Notes under the pieces: generated by a model
Told to the model about the DNA's origin: nothing
The model's input: only the letters and a program-made list of their open reading frames with translations
The model's database searches: none
DNA from: UBA4717 sp002404395
GTDB lineage: Bacteria; Bacillota; Clostridia; Oscillospirales; CAG-272
NCBI GenBank assembly: GCA_937902275.1
Contig: CALFNW010000169.1
Coordinates: 1-24,705, forward strand
Direction: 5' to 3'
DNA length: 24,705 nt
Made by a program: the position numbers and the translations under genes
In this document: positions 6,672 to 15,121 of the stretch, one piece after another
Position numbering within the stretch: position 1 is the first letter of the stretch
Layout: every line of letters begins with the position of its first letter

Positions 6672-6699
6672 GCGGCGTCGGTAAATTAACCGACGCCGC
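6672..6699 (-). promoter_or_regulatory. Strong intercistronic hairpin between beta-helix and ROK genes
   Basis: GCGGCGTCGGT and ACCGACGCCGC form 11-bp perfect arms around AAATTA. It fills the 55-base gap just upstream of the ROK ATG. No T-run follows on the minus strand, so it is more likely an mRNA processing or stability element, a translation-limiting hairpin, or a dimeric operator for autoregulation, than a strong terminator. Confidence 0.6.
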
Positions 6700-6715
6700 C
6701 GACTCCGATTTGAAT

Positions 6716-8269
6716 TTATTTTTCAAGCTCCGACTTCATATGGTGATAGAACCTGTTTTCACCGATACAGCCGCCGTCCATCAGCATTTTAAGCGTTTCG
6801 TCGGTGTAATGATAAAGCTTGAAGTGACCCTTTGCGTTTTCATAGTCCTCACCGAGCAGTGAGAATTCACTGCCGTAGGGCTTGATTATCGTATTGTTGC
6901 GCCAATTGAAGCCGAGTCCGTTTTTAACATTGGTCGGCACAGCAAAATGCACATAGAGACGAATATACCACATATAGTTATTCTCAATATATGCGTCCTC
7001 ATACTTCGCTTTGGTCTCGCCTGCGCCGTAGAACATATTATAGTCGCACTTCTGATGCATATATCCGCCGAAGCCGTAGCCCGAATAGCGGCAGAGGTTA
7101 TCGTGCAGACAGATGTTCTTAAGCAATGCATACGAGGTCTCGGTACAGTCGGGCGTAGTCAGCCAAACTTCCATCGGGCTGTCGCAGCGCTCGATGACGT
7201 TATCGTATATCTCGATATTGCGTTCAAGTATTACCTGATCGTTTTCGGTGTCAAGCTTACCCTGCCACTGAACGGTAGGTCCGCAGTCGAACACCTGATA
7301 TATATAGTTGTTGTAGATCTTGTAGTTATCGCAGCCGCCGTAGATCTCGATAGCGTTGCCGAAGCGCGTCGGCCAATTGTTGCTTATAAACTGTATGCTT
7401 CCGCCGATCCAGCCGACTTCGCAGTTACGGATCACCAGATCCTTACAGGTGCCCGCGCCCATACCGTGGCTTGCGCCGTAGCGAATACAGAGGTTATCAA
7501 GCGTAACGCCCGACACGCCGCGCACGACGTTGCCCTTCATGCAAAGCTCGATACCGTCAAAGATCTCTCCGGGATTTCCGTACAGGCTGCAAAGGAACAG
7601 CTCGCCCGTTCTGTAGTCAAAATAGAACTCAAGATTATGTTTGAGGTCGTTTGCGTCATGAAATTCTTCTTCGCCTCTGTACCAGAATTCCATCTTGTTG
7701 GAAGCAAGACCGTTATATCCGAGGTGGATATTCACGTCCTTGGTCTCGTATTTGAGGATACGTACGCCGTGCGCCATTCCGTCGTTAAAGACGATGTTTC
7801 CGACATCGTTTGCGATCGGCCATATTCCGTCCTCGTTCTGCTTATTTCCCGGAATAAATCCGGTGTATTTATATATATACGGATGCTTGCCCCACTGTTC
7901 CCAATCGGTGGGCTTTGCCGCGTCGATCGAACCGCAGATCATCGGCTTGTCGCCCTTACCGTATGCCGAATAGGTCACATACGGCTTCGTTTCGATCCGT
8001 CCATGCCAACGGCAGCCACGTTCAAGCAGTACCACGTCGCCCGCTTTAAGAAATCCGTCGGTATTTATCTTTGCAAAGCTTTTAAGCGCCTGCTCGGGAG
8101 AGCGTCCGTCGTTTTCATCGCTTCCGTTTGCCGAAATATAATAGATCGTTCCTCCCTCGCCGAGAGTCCACTCGCTTTCGGTCGCAAGCACTCTCTGCTT
8201 GCCTGCCTCAAAGCGTTCGTCAAGCTCTTTTATCATCTCGTCGCTTGCCGGCTTAATCAGTTGTTCCAT
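6716..8269 (-). CDS. Right-handed parallel beta-helix protein (pectate-lyase-like), no signal peptide
   Basis: The 517-aa product opens with a leader helix (residues 1-30), then TIYYISANGSDENDGRSPEQ (41-60), the DUF1565-like entry found at the start of many beta-helix carbohydrate enzymes. The central part has the repeating rungs of a right-handed helix (VSGVTLDNLCIRYGASHGMG, CKDLVIRNCEVGW, CDNYKIYNNYIYQVFD, NIEIYDNVIERCD, IENNYMWYI). This fold is shared by polysaccharide lyases, some glycoside hydrolases and epimerases; catalytic residues cannot be assigned by eye. No signal peptide or membrane helix is visible, so a cytoplasmic role on oligosaccharides is likely. The start at 8269 is preferred over the ATG at 8281 because GGAGG lies between them, 5 bases upstream. 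A consensus promoter precedes it and a ROK regulator follows. Confidence 0.85.
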   Translation of the reverse strand: MEQLIKPASDEMIKELDERFEAGKQRVLATESEWTLGEGGTIYYISANGSDENDGRSPEQALKSFAKINTDGFLKAGDVVLLERGCRWHGRIETKPYVTYSAYGKGDKPMICGSIDAAKPTDWEQWGKHPYIYKYTGFIPGNKQNEDGIWPIANDVGNIVFNDGMAHGVRILKYETKDVNIHLGYNGLASNKMEFWYRGEEEFHDANDLKHNLEFYFDYRTGELFLCSLYGNPGEIFDGIELCMKGNVVRGVSGVTLDNLCIRYGASHGMGAGTCKDLVIRNCEVGWIGGSIQFISNNWPTRFGNAIEIYGGCDNYKIYNNYIYQVFDCGPTVQWQGKLDTENDQVILERNIEIYDNVIERCDSPMEVWLTTPDCTETSYALLKNICLHDNLCRYSGYGFGGYMHQKCDYNMFYGAGETKAKYEDAYIENNYMWYIRLYVHFAVPTNVKNGLGFNWRNNTIIKPYGSEFSLLGEDYENAKGHFKLYHYTDETLKMLMDGGCIGENRFYHHMKSELEK

Positions 8270-8330
8270 AATCTCCTCCATACCGCTTATTACGGCTTTG
8301 AATTTGTCCGAAATTGCTTTCGACGTGTCA

Positions 8331-8359
8331 ATTATAACCTATCGATCCGAATATTTCAA
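8331..8359 (-). promoter_or_regulatory. Sigma-A promoter of beta-helix/ROK operon
   Basis: On the minus strand TTGAAA (8354-8359) and TATAAT (8331-8336) are 17 bases apart. Transcription would start near 8324, leaving a leader of about 55 bases. An AATTG...CAATT inverted repeat covers the start-site region and could be an operator. Confidence 0.8.
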
Positions 8360-8469
8360 CAATTTTCCGAAATTTGGATATAAAAAATTTATGTGAATTT
8401 TTGTATATTATGCCCAAAGCATAACTCATCCGCACGCCGCGGTACGCAGTGATCCCGACAATGGCACGG

Positions 8470-8504
8470 CTTTCGCTTTGTAAAAGCGCAGACAAATGTA
8501 TAGA
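8470..8504 (+). promoter_or_regulatory. Weak candidate promoter of the enolase gene
   Basis: TTTGTA (8477-8482) and TATAGA (8499-8504) are 16 bases apart, with a CGCTTT/AAAGCG hairpin over the -35 box. The match is poor. The 305-base gap 8270-8574 otherwise holds only the divergent beta-helix promoter and the palindrome at 8545; I see no gene in it. Confidence 0.25.
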
Positions 8505-8544
8505 CACGCCGTTTGACGGGCAAATTATCAAGTGACACGAAAAA

Positions 8545-8556
8545 GCTTACGTAAGC
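8545..8556. promoter_or_regulatory. Perfect 12-base palindrome before the enolase ribosome site
   Basis: GCTTACGTAAGC is a perfect palindrome without loop, two bases upstream of the AAAGGA ribosome site. Its position fits a repressor operator. The function is inferred. Confidence 0.4.
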
Positions 8557-8574
8557 GAAAGGACAGATGATCGT

Positions 8575-9810
8575 ATGAAAAAAAACATTATAAAAAATAT
8601 TACCGCCTGCGAAATAATTGATTCGCGCGGCTTTCCGACAGTTATGGCAAAGGTAATGCTGACCGACGGTATCAGCGCGATAGCGGCAGTGCCGTCGGGC
8701 GCGTCTACCGGTATTCACGAAGCGCACGAACTGCGCGACAACGACAAACGCCGTTACGGCGGCAAAGGCGTAAAAAAGGCGATCGCCGCCGTCGGCGAGA
8801 TCTCGGACGAGATAAGCGGAATGTGCGTTTTCCGTCAAAGCGAGATAGATCGGCTGATGTGCGAGCTTGACGGTACCGAGAACAAGTCGCGGCTCGGTGC
8901 GAACGCGATCCTTGCGGTATCGCTTGCCTGCGCACGCGCCGCCGCCAAGACGCTCGGACTGCCGCTTTACAGATATCTCGGCGGCGTATCGGACGAAAGG
9001 ATGCCGATACCGATGATGAATATACTAAACGGCGGCGCTCATGCGGCGAACAATATCGACATTCAGGAATTTATGATAATGCCGGTCGGATTTGACAGCA
9101 TCTCGGAGCGTATACGTTGCGGCTGTGAAGTATACCGCGCTTTGCGGAGCGAGCTTGTTTCAAGGAAGCTTTCGGTCGGCGTCGGCGACGAGGGCGGCTT
9201 TGCGCCCGATCTTTCAAGCGAACGCGAAGCGATAGAGCTGATACTTGAAGCGATCGCCAAAGCCGGCTACACTCATAACGAAGTGGTGCTTGCGCTCGAT
9301 GCCGCCGCAAGCGAGTGGTGCAAGGACGGCGATTACCGTCAGCCCAAATCCGGCAAAGAATTTACGCGCGGCGAGCTGATCTCGTATTTTTCCTCGCTTG
9401 TCCGCGACTATCCGATAATTTCGATCGAAGATCCGCTCGGCGAGGACGATTTTGAAGGCTTTAAGATCATTACCGAAAAGCTCGGCGAACACGTGATGAT
9501 CGTCGGCGACGACCTGTTTGTAACAAACACCGAACGTCTCAGACGCGGCATACGCGCAAAAGCGGCAAATTCGATACTCATAAAGCCGAATCAGATCGGA
9601 ACGCTCAGCGAGACGGTGAATGCGATCAACACAGCGAAAACCGCCGGATACAATTTCATAATTTCACACCGTTCGGGCGACGTTGACGATACTTTTATTG
9701 CCGATCTGGCAGTCGCTACCGGCGCTCCGTATATCAAGACCGGCGCGCCCTGCCGTATGGAAAGAGTCGCAAAATACAATCGGCTTATCAGGATCGAAAC
9801 CGGGGTCTGA
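8575..9810 (+). CDS. eno: Enolase, divergent (411 aa)
   Basis: Interconverts 2-phosphoglycerate and phosphoenolpyruvate in glycolysis. All catalytic and metal positions I can place are present: the SGAST loop (41-45), H156, QEFMI with E165, GDEGG with E206, metal ligands D242, E285 and D312, K337 in ILIKPNQIG, SHRS (364-367) and K388. The protein is somewhat shorter than the usual 425-435 aa and departs from normally invariant stretches: DSRGFPTVMAKV where DSRGNPTVEVEV is usual, and SGDVDD where SGETED is usual. It may therefore be a second, specialised enolase. AAAGGA lies 12 bases upstream of the ATG. It is a single gene with its own terminator and is not next to other glycolytic genes. Confidence 0.93.
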   Translation: MKKNIIKNITACEIIDSRGFPTVMAKVMLTDGISAIAAVPSGASTGIHEAHELRDNDKRRYGGKGVKKAIAAVGEISDEISGMCVFRQSEIDRLMCELDGTENKSRLGANAILAVSLACARAAAKTLGLPLYRYLGGVSDERMPIPMMNILNGGAHAANNIDIQEFMIMPVGFDSISERIRCGCEVYRALRSELVSRKLSVGVGDEGGFAPDLSSEREAIELILEAIAKAGYTHNEVVLALDAAASEWCKDGDYRQPKSGKEFTRGELISYFSSLVRDYPIISIEDPLGEDDFEGFKIITEKLGEHVMIVGDDLFVTNTERLRRGIRAKAANSILIKPNQIGTLSETVNAINTAKTAGYNFIISHRSGDVDDTFIADLAVATGAPYIKTGAPCRMERVAKYNRLIRIETGV

Positions 9811-9895
9811 GCACGCAGAGTATGCGCAGGCAGACGTCGCGGCGGAAAAGCGCCTGTTCATTCCGCGAAGCGCAAAATATCGCAACGAAAATATT

Positions 9896-9936
9896 AAAAA
9901 TGCCCAAGTCCGTAAAAACGGACTTGGGCATTTTTT
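9896..9936. terminator. Bidirectional intrinsic terminator between eno and ABC gene
   Basis: A perfect stem, AAAAATGCCCAAGTCCGT (9896-9913) against its complement (9918-9935), with loop AAAA and T-runs on both strands. It can stop eno from the left and the ABC exporter gene from the right. Confidence 0.95.
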
Positions 9937-9957
9937 ACAGCACCTTTAGATTTTATA

Positions 9958-11727
9958 TCACTTTGAATACAGCTCGTAAAGCTCACTGTATACTCCGTTT
10001 TTGTTTATCAGCTCGTCGTGCCTGCCTTCTTCTATGATTCCCTCTTCGCCAAGCACGATGATACGGTCGGCGTTTCTTATCGTAGTAAGACGGTGTGCGA
10101 TCGTAATGACCGTCCTGCCGCGTGCAAGCTTCTCAAGCGATTCCTGTACCAAGCGTTCGCTTTCGTTATCAAGTGCGCTCGTCGCCTCGTCAAGTATCAA
10201 TATCGGAGGATTTTTGAGAAATACGCGCGCTATGGAGATTCGCTGTTTCTGACCGCCCGACAGCTTTACTCCGCGCTCTCCGACATATGTGTCATATCCG
10301 TCTTCAAGCTTTTCGATAAATTCATCGGCTCCGGCAAGTTTTGCCGCCTGCCTGATCTCCGCGTCGGTCGCATCGGGCTTTCCATAGGCGATGTTGTCCC
10401 TTATCGTAGTCGAAAACAGGTATACATTCTGATTTACTATGCCGATATTGCCGCGAAGCGATCCAAGCGAAAGCGTGGTTATATCATTGCCGTCCACAAG
10501 TATCCTTCCGCTGTCAATATCGTAAAAGCGCGGGATCAGCGCACAAAGCGTCGTCTTGCCTCCGCCGGAGGGTCCCACTATCGCCACGTTTTCTCCCGGC
10601 TTTATGTGAAGCGAGAGATCTTTTATGACCTGTTTTCCTCCGTCACCGTAGCCGAAAGACACGTTTTCAAGGCTTATATCGCCCTTGACATTTTCAAGCT
10701 TTTTCGCGTCGGACGGGTCGGTTATATCCGGCTCGACATCCATAATTTCGCAGAAACGCTCGATGCCCGTCATTCCGCGCTGAAACTGTTCGGAAAATTC
10801 AACTATCCGGCTGACGCTTGAAAGCAGAGTGTTCACATAAAGCAGATAGGCGACAAAATCCGCGGCGTTGATACTGCCCGCCCGCATAAACAAAGCGCCC
10901 GCAGTGACCACGACTATATAAAGCAAGCCGTTGAAAAAGTGGTTTGTCGCATGGAATGCGCCCATTGCCTTGTATACCGTTTTTTTAATTTCAAGGAACC
11001 GCTCGTTTCCGCGTTCGAATTTTTCGCATTCGGTATCTTCGCGTGAAAACGATTTGACCTCGTGAATACCGAGCAAACTGTCCTCGACCTGCGAATTGAG
11101 CTCGGCAACACGCCGCCTCGATTCGACAAAGCCGCCGCGCATTTTACGATTGAGCGGAATAAGCACAAACATCATTATCGGTATGATCGCAAAGGTGATG
11201 AGCGTGAGCGGAACATTGACCGTACACAAAATAATAAACGAGCATATGATCTTGATACCGGCAATGAAAAATTCTTCCGGGCAGTGATGAGCAAATTCGG
11301 TAACGTCGAACAGGTCGCTGGTTATACGTGACATCAGCGAGCCGATCTTTGTATTGTCAAAATAGGCAAAGGACAGCTTTTGGAGATGCTCGAAAAAGTC
11401 GCGCCTCATATCGGTCTCCATCCTTGAGCCCATTATATGTCCCACCGACGCCATGTAATAGTATGCGCAGGCGTCTATCAGGCGCAGCGCCAGATACAGG
11501 GCGCTTCCGCCGAGTATCAGCTCAAGCGTAAGCGAGGTCGGATCGTTTGAAGCGACATTTGTGATTTTTCTGACGATAAGCGGAAACACCAGCTCGCACA
11601 GAGTGGTAAGCATAGCAAAAAAAAGATCGGTACACAAAATACCGATATACTTCCCGTAATATGGAAGAAACCGCTTTATCATGCCGCGGTTCCCGCGCTT
11701 TTTAACGTCTGTTTTCCGATCATTCAT
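9958..11727 (-). CDS. ABC transporter, MsbA/BmrA-type half exporter with fused membrane and ATPase domains
   Basis: The 589-aa half transporter probably dimerises in the cytoplasmic membrane to export a hydrophobic substrate, drug or lipid. Residues about 20-320 form a six-helix ABC type 1 membrane domain (for example ILCTDLFFAMLTTLCELVFP). The ATPase follows: Walker A GPSGGGKTT (about 383-391), Q-loop VNQNVYLF, signature LSGGQ (about 487), Walker B ILILDEATSALD (about 507-518) and the switch histidine in AHRLTTIR. The start at 11727 is chosen because GGTGAT lies just upstream; the frame is open for 27 further codons over the promoter. It forms a single-gene unit. The substrate cannot be inferred from neighbours. 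Confidence 0.93.
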   Translation of the reverse strand: MNDRKTDVKKRGNRGMIKRFLPYYGKYIGILCTDLFFAMLTTLCELVFPLIVRKITNVASNDPTSLTLELILGGSALYLALRLIDACAYYYMASVGHIMGSRMETDMRRDFFEHLQKLSFAYFDNTKIGSLMSRITSDLFDVTEFAHHCPEEFFIAGIKIICSFIILCTVNVPLTLITFAIIPIMMFVLIPLNRKMRGGFVESRRRVAELNSQVEDSLLGIHEVKSFSREDTECEKFERGNERFLEIKKTVYKAMGAFHATNHFFNGLLYIVVVTAGALFMRAGSINAADFVAYLLYVNTLLSSVSRIVEFSEQFQRGMTGIERFCEIMDVEPDITDPSDAKKLENVKGDISLENVSFGYGDGGKQVIKDLSLHIKPGENVAIVGPSGGGKTTLCALIPRFYDIDSGRILVDGNDITTLSLGSLRGNIGIVNQNVYLFSTTIRDNIAYGKPDATDAEIRQAAKLAGADEFIEKLEDGYDTYVGERGVKLSGGQKQRISIARVFLKNPPILILDEATSALDNESERLVQESLEKLARGRTVITIAHRLTTIRNADRIIVLGEEGIIEEGRHDELINKNGVYSELYELYSK

Positions 11728-11764
11728 TTTATCACCGCCAAACACTGTATTTACACCAAAGCGT

Positions 11765-11793
11765 ATTATAACAGAAAAAGCTTCGAAATGCAA
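11765..11793 (-). promoter_or_regulatory. Sigma-A promoter of the ABC exporter gene
   Basis: On the minus strand TTGCAT (11788-11793) and a perfect TATAAT (11765-11770) are 17 bases apart. The -10 box ends about 38 bases before the chosen start codon, which supports that start. Confidence 0.85.
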
Positions 11794-11831
11794 TAGAATT
11801 CCGCTCAATACGCAAAATTTACCGTATCGTC

Positions 11832-11860
11832 TTGATTTAAGGTTTAAACTATGCTAATAT
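11832..11860 (+). promoter_or_regulatory. Candidate promoter of branching enzyme operon
   Basis: TTGATT (11832-11837) and TAATAT (11855-11860) are 17 bases apart. A second possible -10 box, a perfect TATAAT at 11917-11922, lacks a good -35 partner. Either would transcribe the branching enzyme and the hydrolase together. Confidence 0.6.
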
Positions 11861-11970
11861 AAGAATATATAAATCGACAATCGCAGATTCCGCGCTTTTA
11901 CGACTCTCGGATATACTATAATTATTCATCATCTGTCTATTCAAAAGCATAGGATAATCAAACGAAAGGC

Positions 11971-13956
11971 ATGGTAATCGTCATGGCACGCAAAAAAATC
12001 GGATTGATCGAAATTGACAAAGGGCTCGCCCCGTTTGAGGGGGATCTGCGTCTGCGTATGCAGAACTATGAGCGAAAGAAAAAAGAGCTGTTGAAATCCG
12101 CCCCCACGCTTGCGGATTTTGCAAACGGTCATTTATATTACGGGCTTCATAAAACGCGTACCGAATGGATCTATCGCGAATGGGCGCCGCACGCCGAAGC
12201 GGCGGCGTTCGTCGGCGATTTCAACGGTTGGGACGAGCACGCCGGTATGATGGAAAAGCTCAAGAACGGGAATTTTGAGATCAGACTTCCGCTTGACGCA
12301 CTGAAGCACGGGCAGAACGTCAGAGTCAGATTCATGGCGGACGGTCAGGTGTTTGAGCGGATACCGGCATATATGAACCGGGTCACGCAAAGTTGGAACG
12401 ACGGCAGCTTCTGCGGGCAGATCTGGGATCCGGGCGAAAAATTCAAGTGGTCGGACTCGCGCTTTTTCAAAAAAAAGCTTCCTGAACCGCCGCTCATATA
12501 CGAATGTCATATAGGCATCTCAAACGAGGATGAAAGCATCGGCACTTACAACTATTTCACCGAAAACGTATTGCCGAGAATAGTCGCCGACGGATATAAC
12601 TGCATACAGATAATGGCAATAATGGAGCATCCGTACTACGCTTCTTTCGGATATCAGGTATCGAACTTTTTTGCGCCGTCATCACGCTTCGGAACGCCCG
12701 ATGAGTTAAAGAATCTTATAAATACCGCTCACAAATGCGGCATTTACGTGCTTATGGATATAGTTCATTCGCACGCCGCGATCAATGCAGTCGAAGGGCT
12801 CAGCGAGTTCGACGGTACAAATTATCAGTATTTTCATGAAGGAAGCCGCGGTTATCACAGCGCTTGGGGCACACGGCTTTTCAACTACGGAAAAAACGAA
12901 GTATTACACTTTTTGCTTTCAAATATCAAATATTGGATCGACGAATTCCACTTTGACGGCTTCCGCTTCGACGGCGTGACCTCAATGCTTTACCATGATC
13001 ACGGACTCGGAGACAGTTTTGACCGCTATGAGAAATATTTCAGCCTCAATACCGACACCGAATCGGTCACGTATCTCCAGCTTGCCAACGAGCTGATCCA
13101 TTCGGTAAACCCCTGCGCACTCACAATTGCCGAGGACATGAGCGGAATGCCCGGTATGTGCATACCGATCAAAGACGGCGGCATCGGCTTTGATTACCGT
13201 CTGTCCATGGGAGTTCCCGATTACTTTATAAAGAATCTGTCAAAAATGCGTGACGAGGATTGGAACATGGATGCTCTGTGGTACGAGCTTTCCACAAGAC
13301 GTCCGCATGAAAAGAACATCGGCTACTGCGAGTCTCACGATCAGGCGCTTGTCGGAGACAAGACCATAATGTTCTGGCTCGCCGACAAGGAAATGTACAC
13401 CTGCATGAATCGGGATAACACAAGCCCGATCATCGAAAGGGCGATGGATTACCACAAAGAGATAAGACTTGTGACCGCCGCACTTGCCGGAGAGGGCTAC
13501 CTCAACTTCATGGGCAATGAATTCGGTCACCCCGAATGGATCGACTTTCCGCGTGCCGGAAATAATGACTCGGGTAAATACGCACGCAGGCAATGGAGCC
13601 TCGTGGATAATCCCGATTTAAAATACCGCTGTCTGAATGATTTCGACAATGCCATGATAAAGCTTTTGAAAAAATATCCGATCAACTCCGGGACTCCAGA
13701 GCTGATCTCGGTGCACAACGACAACAAGACACTTGTATTTAAACGCGGCGGACTTTACTTCTACTTCAATTTTCACGGTTGGATCACGCGGGAGCTTCCG
13801 CTTCCCGACAGCACGATCGCATATAAAGTCGTTCTTAATTCGGGCAGTGTGAGCTTCGACGGAACGCATGAAATGCCGAAGAAGCTTCCGCCTTCAAAAT
13901 ATGTCTCGATACCGCCGCGCTGCGGCGTTGTCCTTGAGCCGGTCGAACGCAAATAA
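11971..13956 (+). CDS. glgB: 1,4-alpha-glucan branching enzyme, eukaryotic-type (GH13_8)
   Basis: Cytoplasmic enzyme that makes alpha-1,6 branches in glycogen. A CBM48-like beta domain lies at about residues 60-150 (YREWAPHAEAAAFVGDFNGW), followed by the GH13 barrel: DIVHSH (263-268), nucleophile D334 in FRFDGVTSM, acid/base E388 in TIAEDMSG, and D457 in ESHDQALVGD. The passages FDGFRFDGVTSMLYH, GEGYLNFMGNEFGHPEW and CESHDQALVGDK follow the human/yeast GBE1 pattern rather than the usual E. coli GlgB one. The length of 661 aa is near GBE1 (about 700). The start could be 11971 or 11983: AAAGG is 1 base before the first and 13 before the second. It is followed after 15 bases by a hydrolase gene. 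Confidence 0.92.
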   Translation: MVIVMARKKIGLIEIDKGLAPFEGDLRLRMQNYERKKKELLKSAPTLADFANGHLYYGLHKTRTEWIYREWAPHAEAAAFVGDFNGWDEHAGMMEKLKNGNFEIRLPLDALKHGQNVRVRFMADGQVFERIPAYMNRVTQSWNDGSFCGQIWDPGEKFKWSDSRFFKKKLPEPPLIYECHIGISNEDESIGTYNYFTENVLPRIVADGYNCIQIMAIMEHPYYASFGYQVSNFFAPSSRFGTPDELKNLINTAHKCGIYVLMDIVHSHAAINAVEGLSEFDGTNYQYFHEGSRGYHSAWGTRLFNYGKNEVLHFLLSNIKYWIDEFHFDGFRFDGVTSMLYHDHGLGDSFDRYEKYFSLNTDTESVTYLQLANELIHSVNPCALTIAEDMSGMPGMCIPIKDGGIGFDYRLSMGVPDYFIKNLSKMRDEDWNMDALWYELSTRRPHEKNIGYCESHDQALVGDKTIMFWLADKEMYTCMNRDNTSPIIERAMDYHKEIRLVTAALAGEGYLNFMGNEFGHPEWIDFPRAGNNDSGKYARRQWSLVDNPDLKYRCLNDFDNAMIKLLKKYPINSGTPELISVHNDNKTLVFKRGGLYFYFNFHGWITRELPLPDSTIAYKVVLNSGSVSFDGTHEMPKKLPPSKYVSIPPRCGVVLEPVERK

Positions 13957-13971
13957 AAAAGGAGGATGACG

Positions 13972-15069
13972 GTGAGTAATATCATTGATTATCTTGAATG
14001 GCGCGGAGATATTCCCTTTTCCGCCGCAGGCTTCAACGAAATAGACAATCTGATCCTGTCTGTGATCTCGTATATAGACTTTTCGGATATCGTTCCGAGT
14101 TCACCGCGCGACGGTTCGGTAACGCTTGCCGAAGCCGATCGGATAATCCATGCAAAACATGAAAACCGTCAGTCTCTCGGTCTGATAATTTCCGATATCA
14201 CGTGGGAGCTTGAGCGCAAAGCCGCAAAATCCGTGCGATTTTCGGATATAAAGCTTTCGCATTACGTTGACCGTATAGACGAAGAACTTGAAATGCAGTT
14301 TTCGGCGATCACCTTTGAGCTGCCGGATAGATCCCTGTTCATTGCCTTCCGCGGCACCGATGATACGTTGGTCGGTTGGAAAGAAAATTTTAACATGAGT
14401 TTTTCCTCGCCCGTACCGGCACAGGTATGCGCGTCGGATTATCTTCAGGATACCGCGGCAATGCATCATCGGAAGCCCATACGGCTCGGCGGTCACTCCA
14501 AGGGCGGAAATCTTGCGGTATGGGCGGCGGTAAACTGCACCGACCGTATAAAGCGTCAGATAATCGCGGCATACAACAATGACGGACCGGGTTTTGAAAG
14601 CAGCATTACCGACCGTGAGGAATACCGAAAGATCTCGGACCGCATTATCACCTTTGTGCCCGAATCCTCGGTCGTCGGAATGTTGCTTGAGCACAGCGAA
14701 TCGTATACTATCGTAAAAAGCACACAGACCGCATTGATGCAGCATGACCCGTTTTCATGGGAACTCATCGCAGATCATTTTATCTGTGCGAGAAACCTTT
14801 CAAACTTCAGCGTGCGCACAGACAAAACGCTGACCGATTGGATCAGTTCGATGAGCGCGGACGAAAGACGGGAGCTGACCGACCTTGTATTCGGGGTGAT
14901 GGAATCCACCGGTGCCAAGACCCTGTCCGATCTGAACGGAGTGAAGCTGAAAACGCTCGGCGCGCTTGTCCACTCGCTCAACGTGAGCGACAAGAAAAAC
15001 AAAGACAATATATTGAAACTGCTTCAAAGCATATTTGAATTTGATCGGATCTTCCAATGGAAGCAATAA
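13972..15069 (+). CDS. Mbeg1/DUF2974-like alpha/beta hydrolase, lipase-like
   Basis: The 365-aa cytoplasmic protein has a lipase-like alpha/beta hydrolase core. The nucleophile elbow is GGHSKGGN with Ser176; upstream, LFIAFRGTDDTLVGWKENF (122-140) supplies the oxyanion-type region, and YNNDGPGFES (201-210) carries the likely acidic residue. This combination is typical of the Mbeg1-like/DUF2974 family of Firmicutes, whose substrate is unknown. I choose GTG at 13972 because AGGAGG is 6 bases upstream; the ATG at 13966 touches that ribosome site. It follows the branching enzyme by 15 bases and is probably cotranscribed, but a link to glycogen is inference. A terminator follows immediately. Confidence 0.85.
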   Translation: MSNIIDYLEWRGDIPFSAAGFNEIDNLILSVISYIDFSDIVPSSPRDGSVTLAEADRIIHAKHENRQSLGLIISDITWELERKAAKSVRFSDIKLSHYVDRIDEELEMQFSAITFELPDRSLFIAFRGTDDTLVGWKENFNMSFSSPVPAQVCASDYLQDTAAMHHRKPIRLGGHSKGGNLAVWAAVNCTDRIKRQIIAAYNNDGPGFESSITDREEYRKISDRIITFVPESSVVGMLLEHSESYTIVKSTQTALMQHDPFSWELIADHFICARNLSNFSVRTDKTLTDWISSMSADERRELTDLVFGVMESTGAKTLSDLNGVKLKTLGALVHSLNVSDKKNKDNILKLLQSIFEFDRIFQWKQ

Positions 15070-15121
15070 AAAAGGACGGAAGTCTGAAAGCGTTTAAGCT
15101 TTTGACTTCCGCCTTTTTATT
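15067..15121. terminator. Bidirectional terminator overlapping the AraC stop codon
   Basis: AGGACGGAAGTC pairs with GACTTCCGCCT, enclosing an AAAGC/GCTTT inner stem, with A-rich and T-rich flanks on both sides. The plus-strand T-run (15114-15127) contains the stop codon of the convergent AraC gene (15117-15119), so both units end in the same element. Confidence 0.85.

Noticed and set aside
6947..8383. 478-codon plus-strand frame opposite the beta-helix gene
   Set aside because: It is antisense to a well-supported gene with promoter and ribosome site, and its translation has no domain logic.
9683..9949. 88-codon frame spanning the end of eno and its terminator
   Set aside because: It runs through the eno C-terminus and a perfect terminator stem; there is no ribosome site.
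10018..10821. 267-codon plus-strand frame opposite the ABC ATPase domain
   Set aside because: It is a shadow of the Walker/signature-containing gene on the other strand.
13966..13971. ATG at 13966 as start of the Mbeg1-like gene
   Set aside because: The AGGAGG site touches this ATG; the GTG at 13972 has the correct 6-base spacing.
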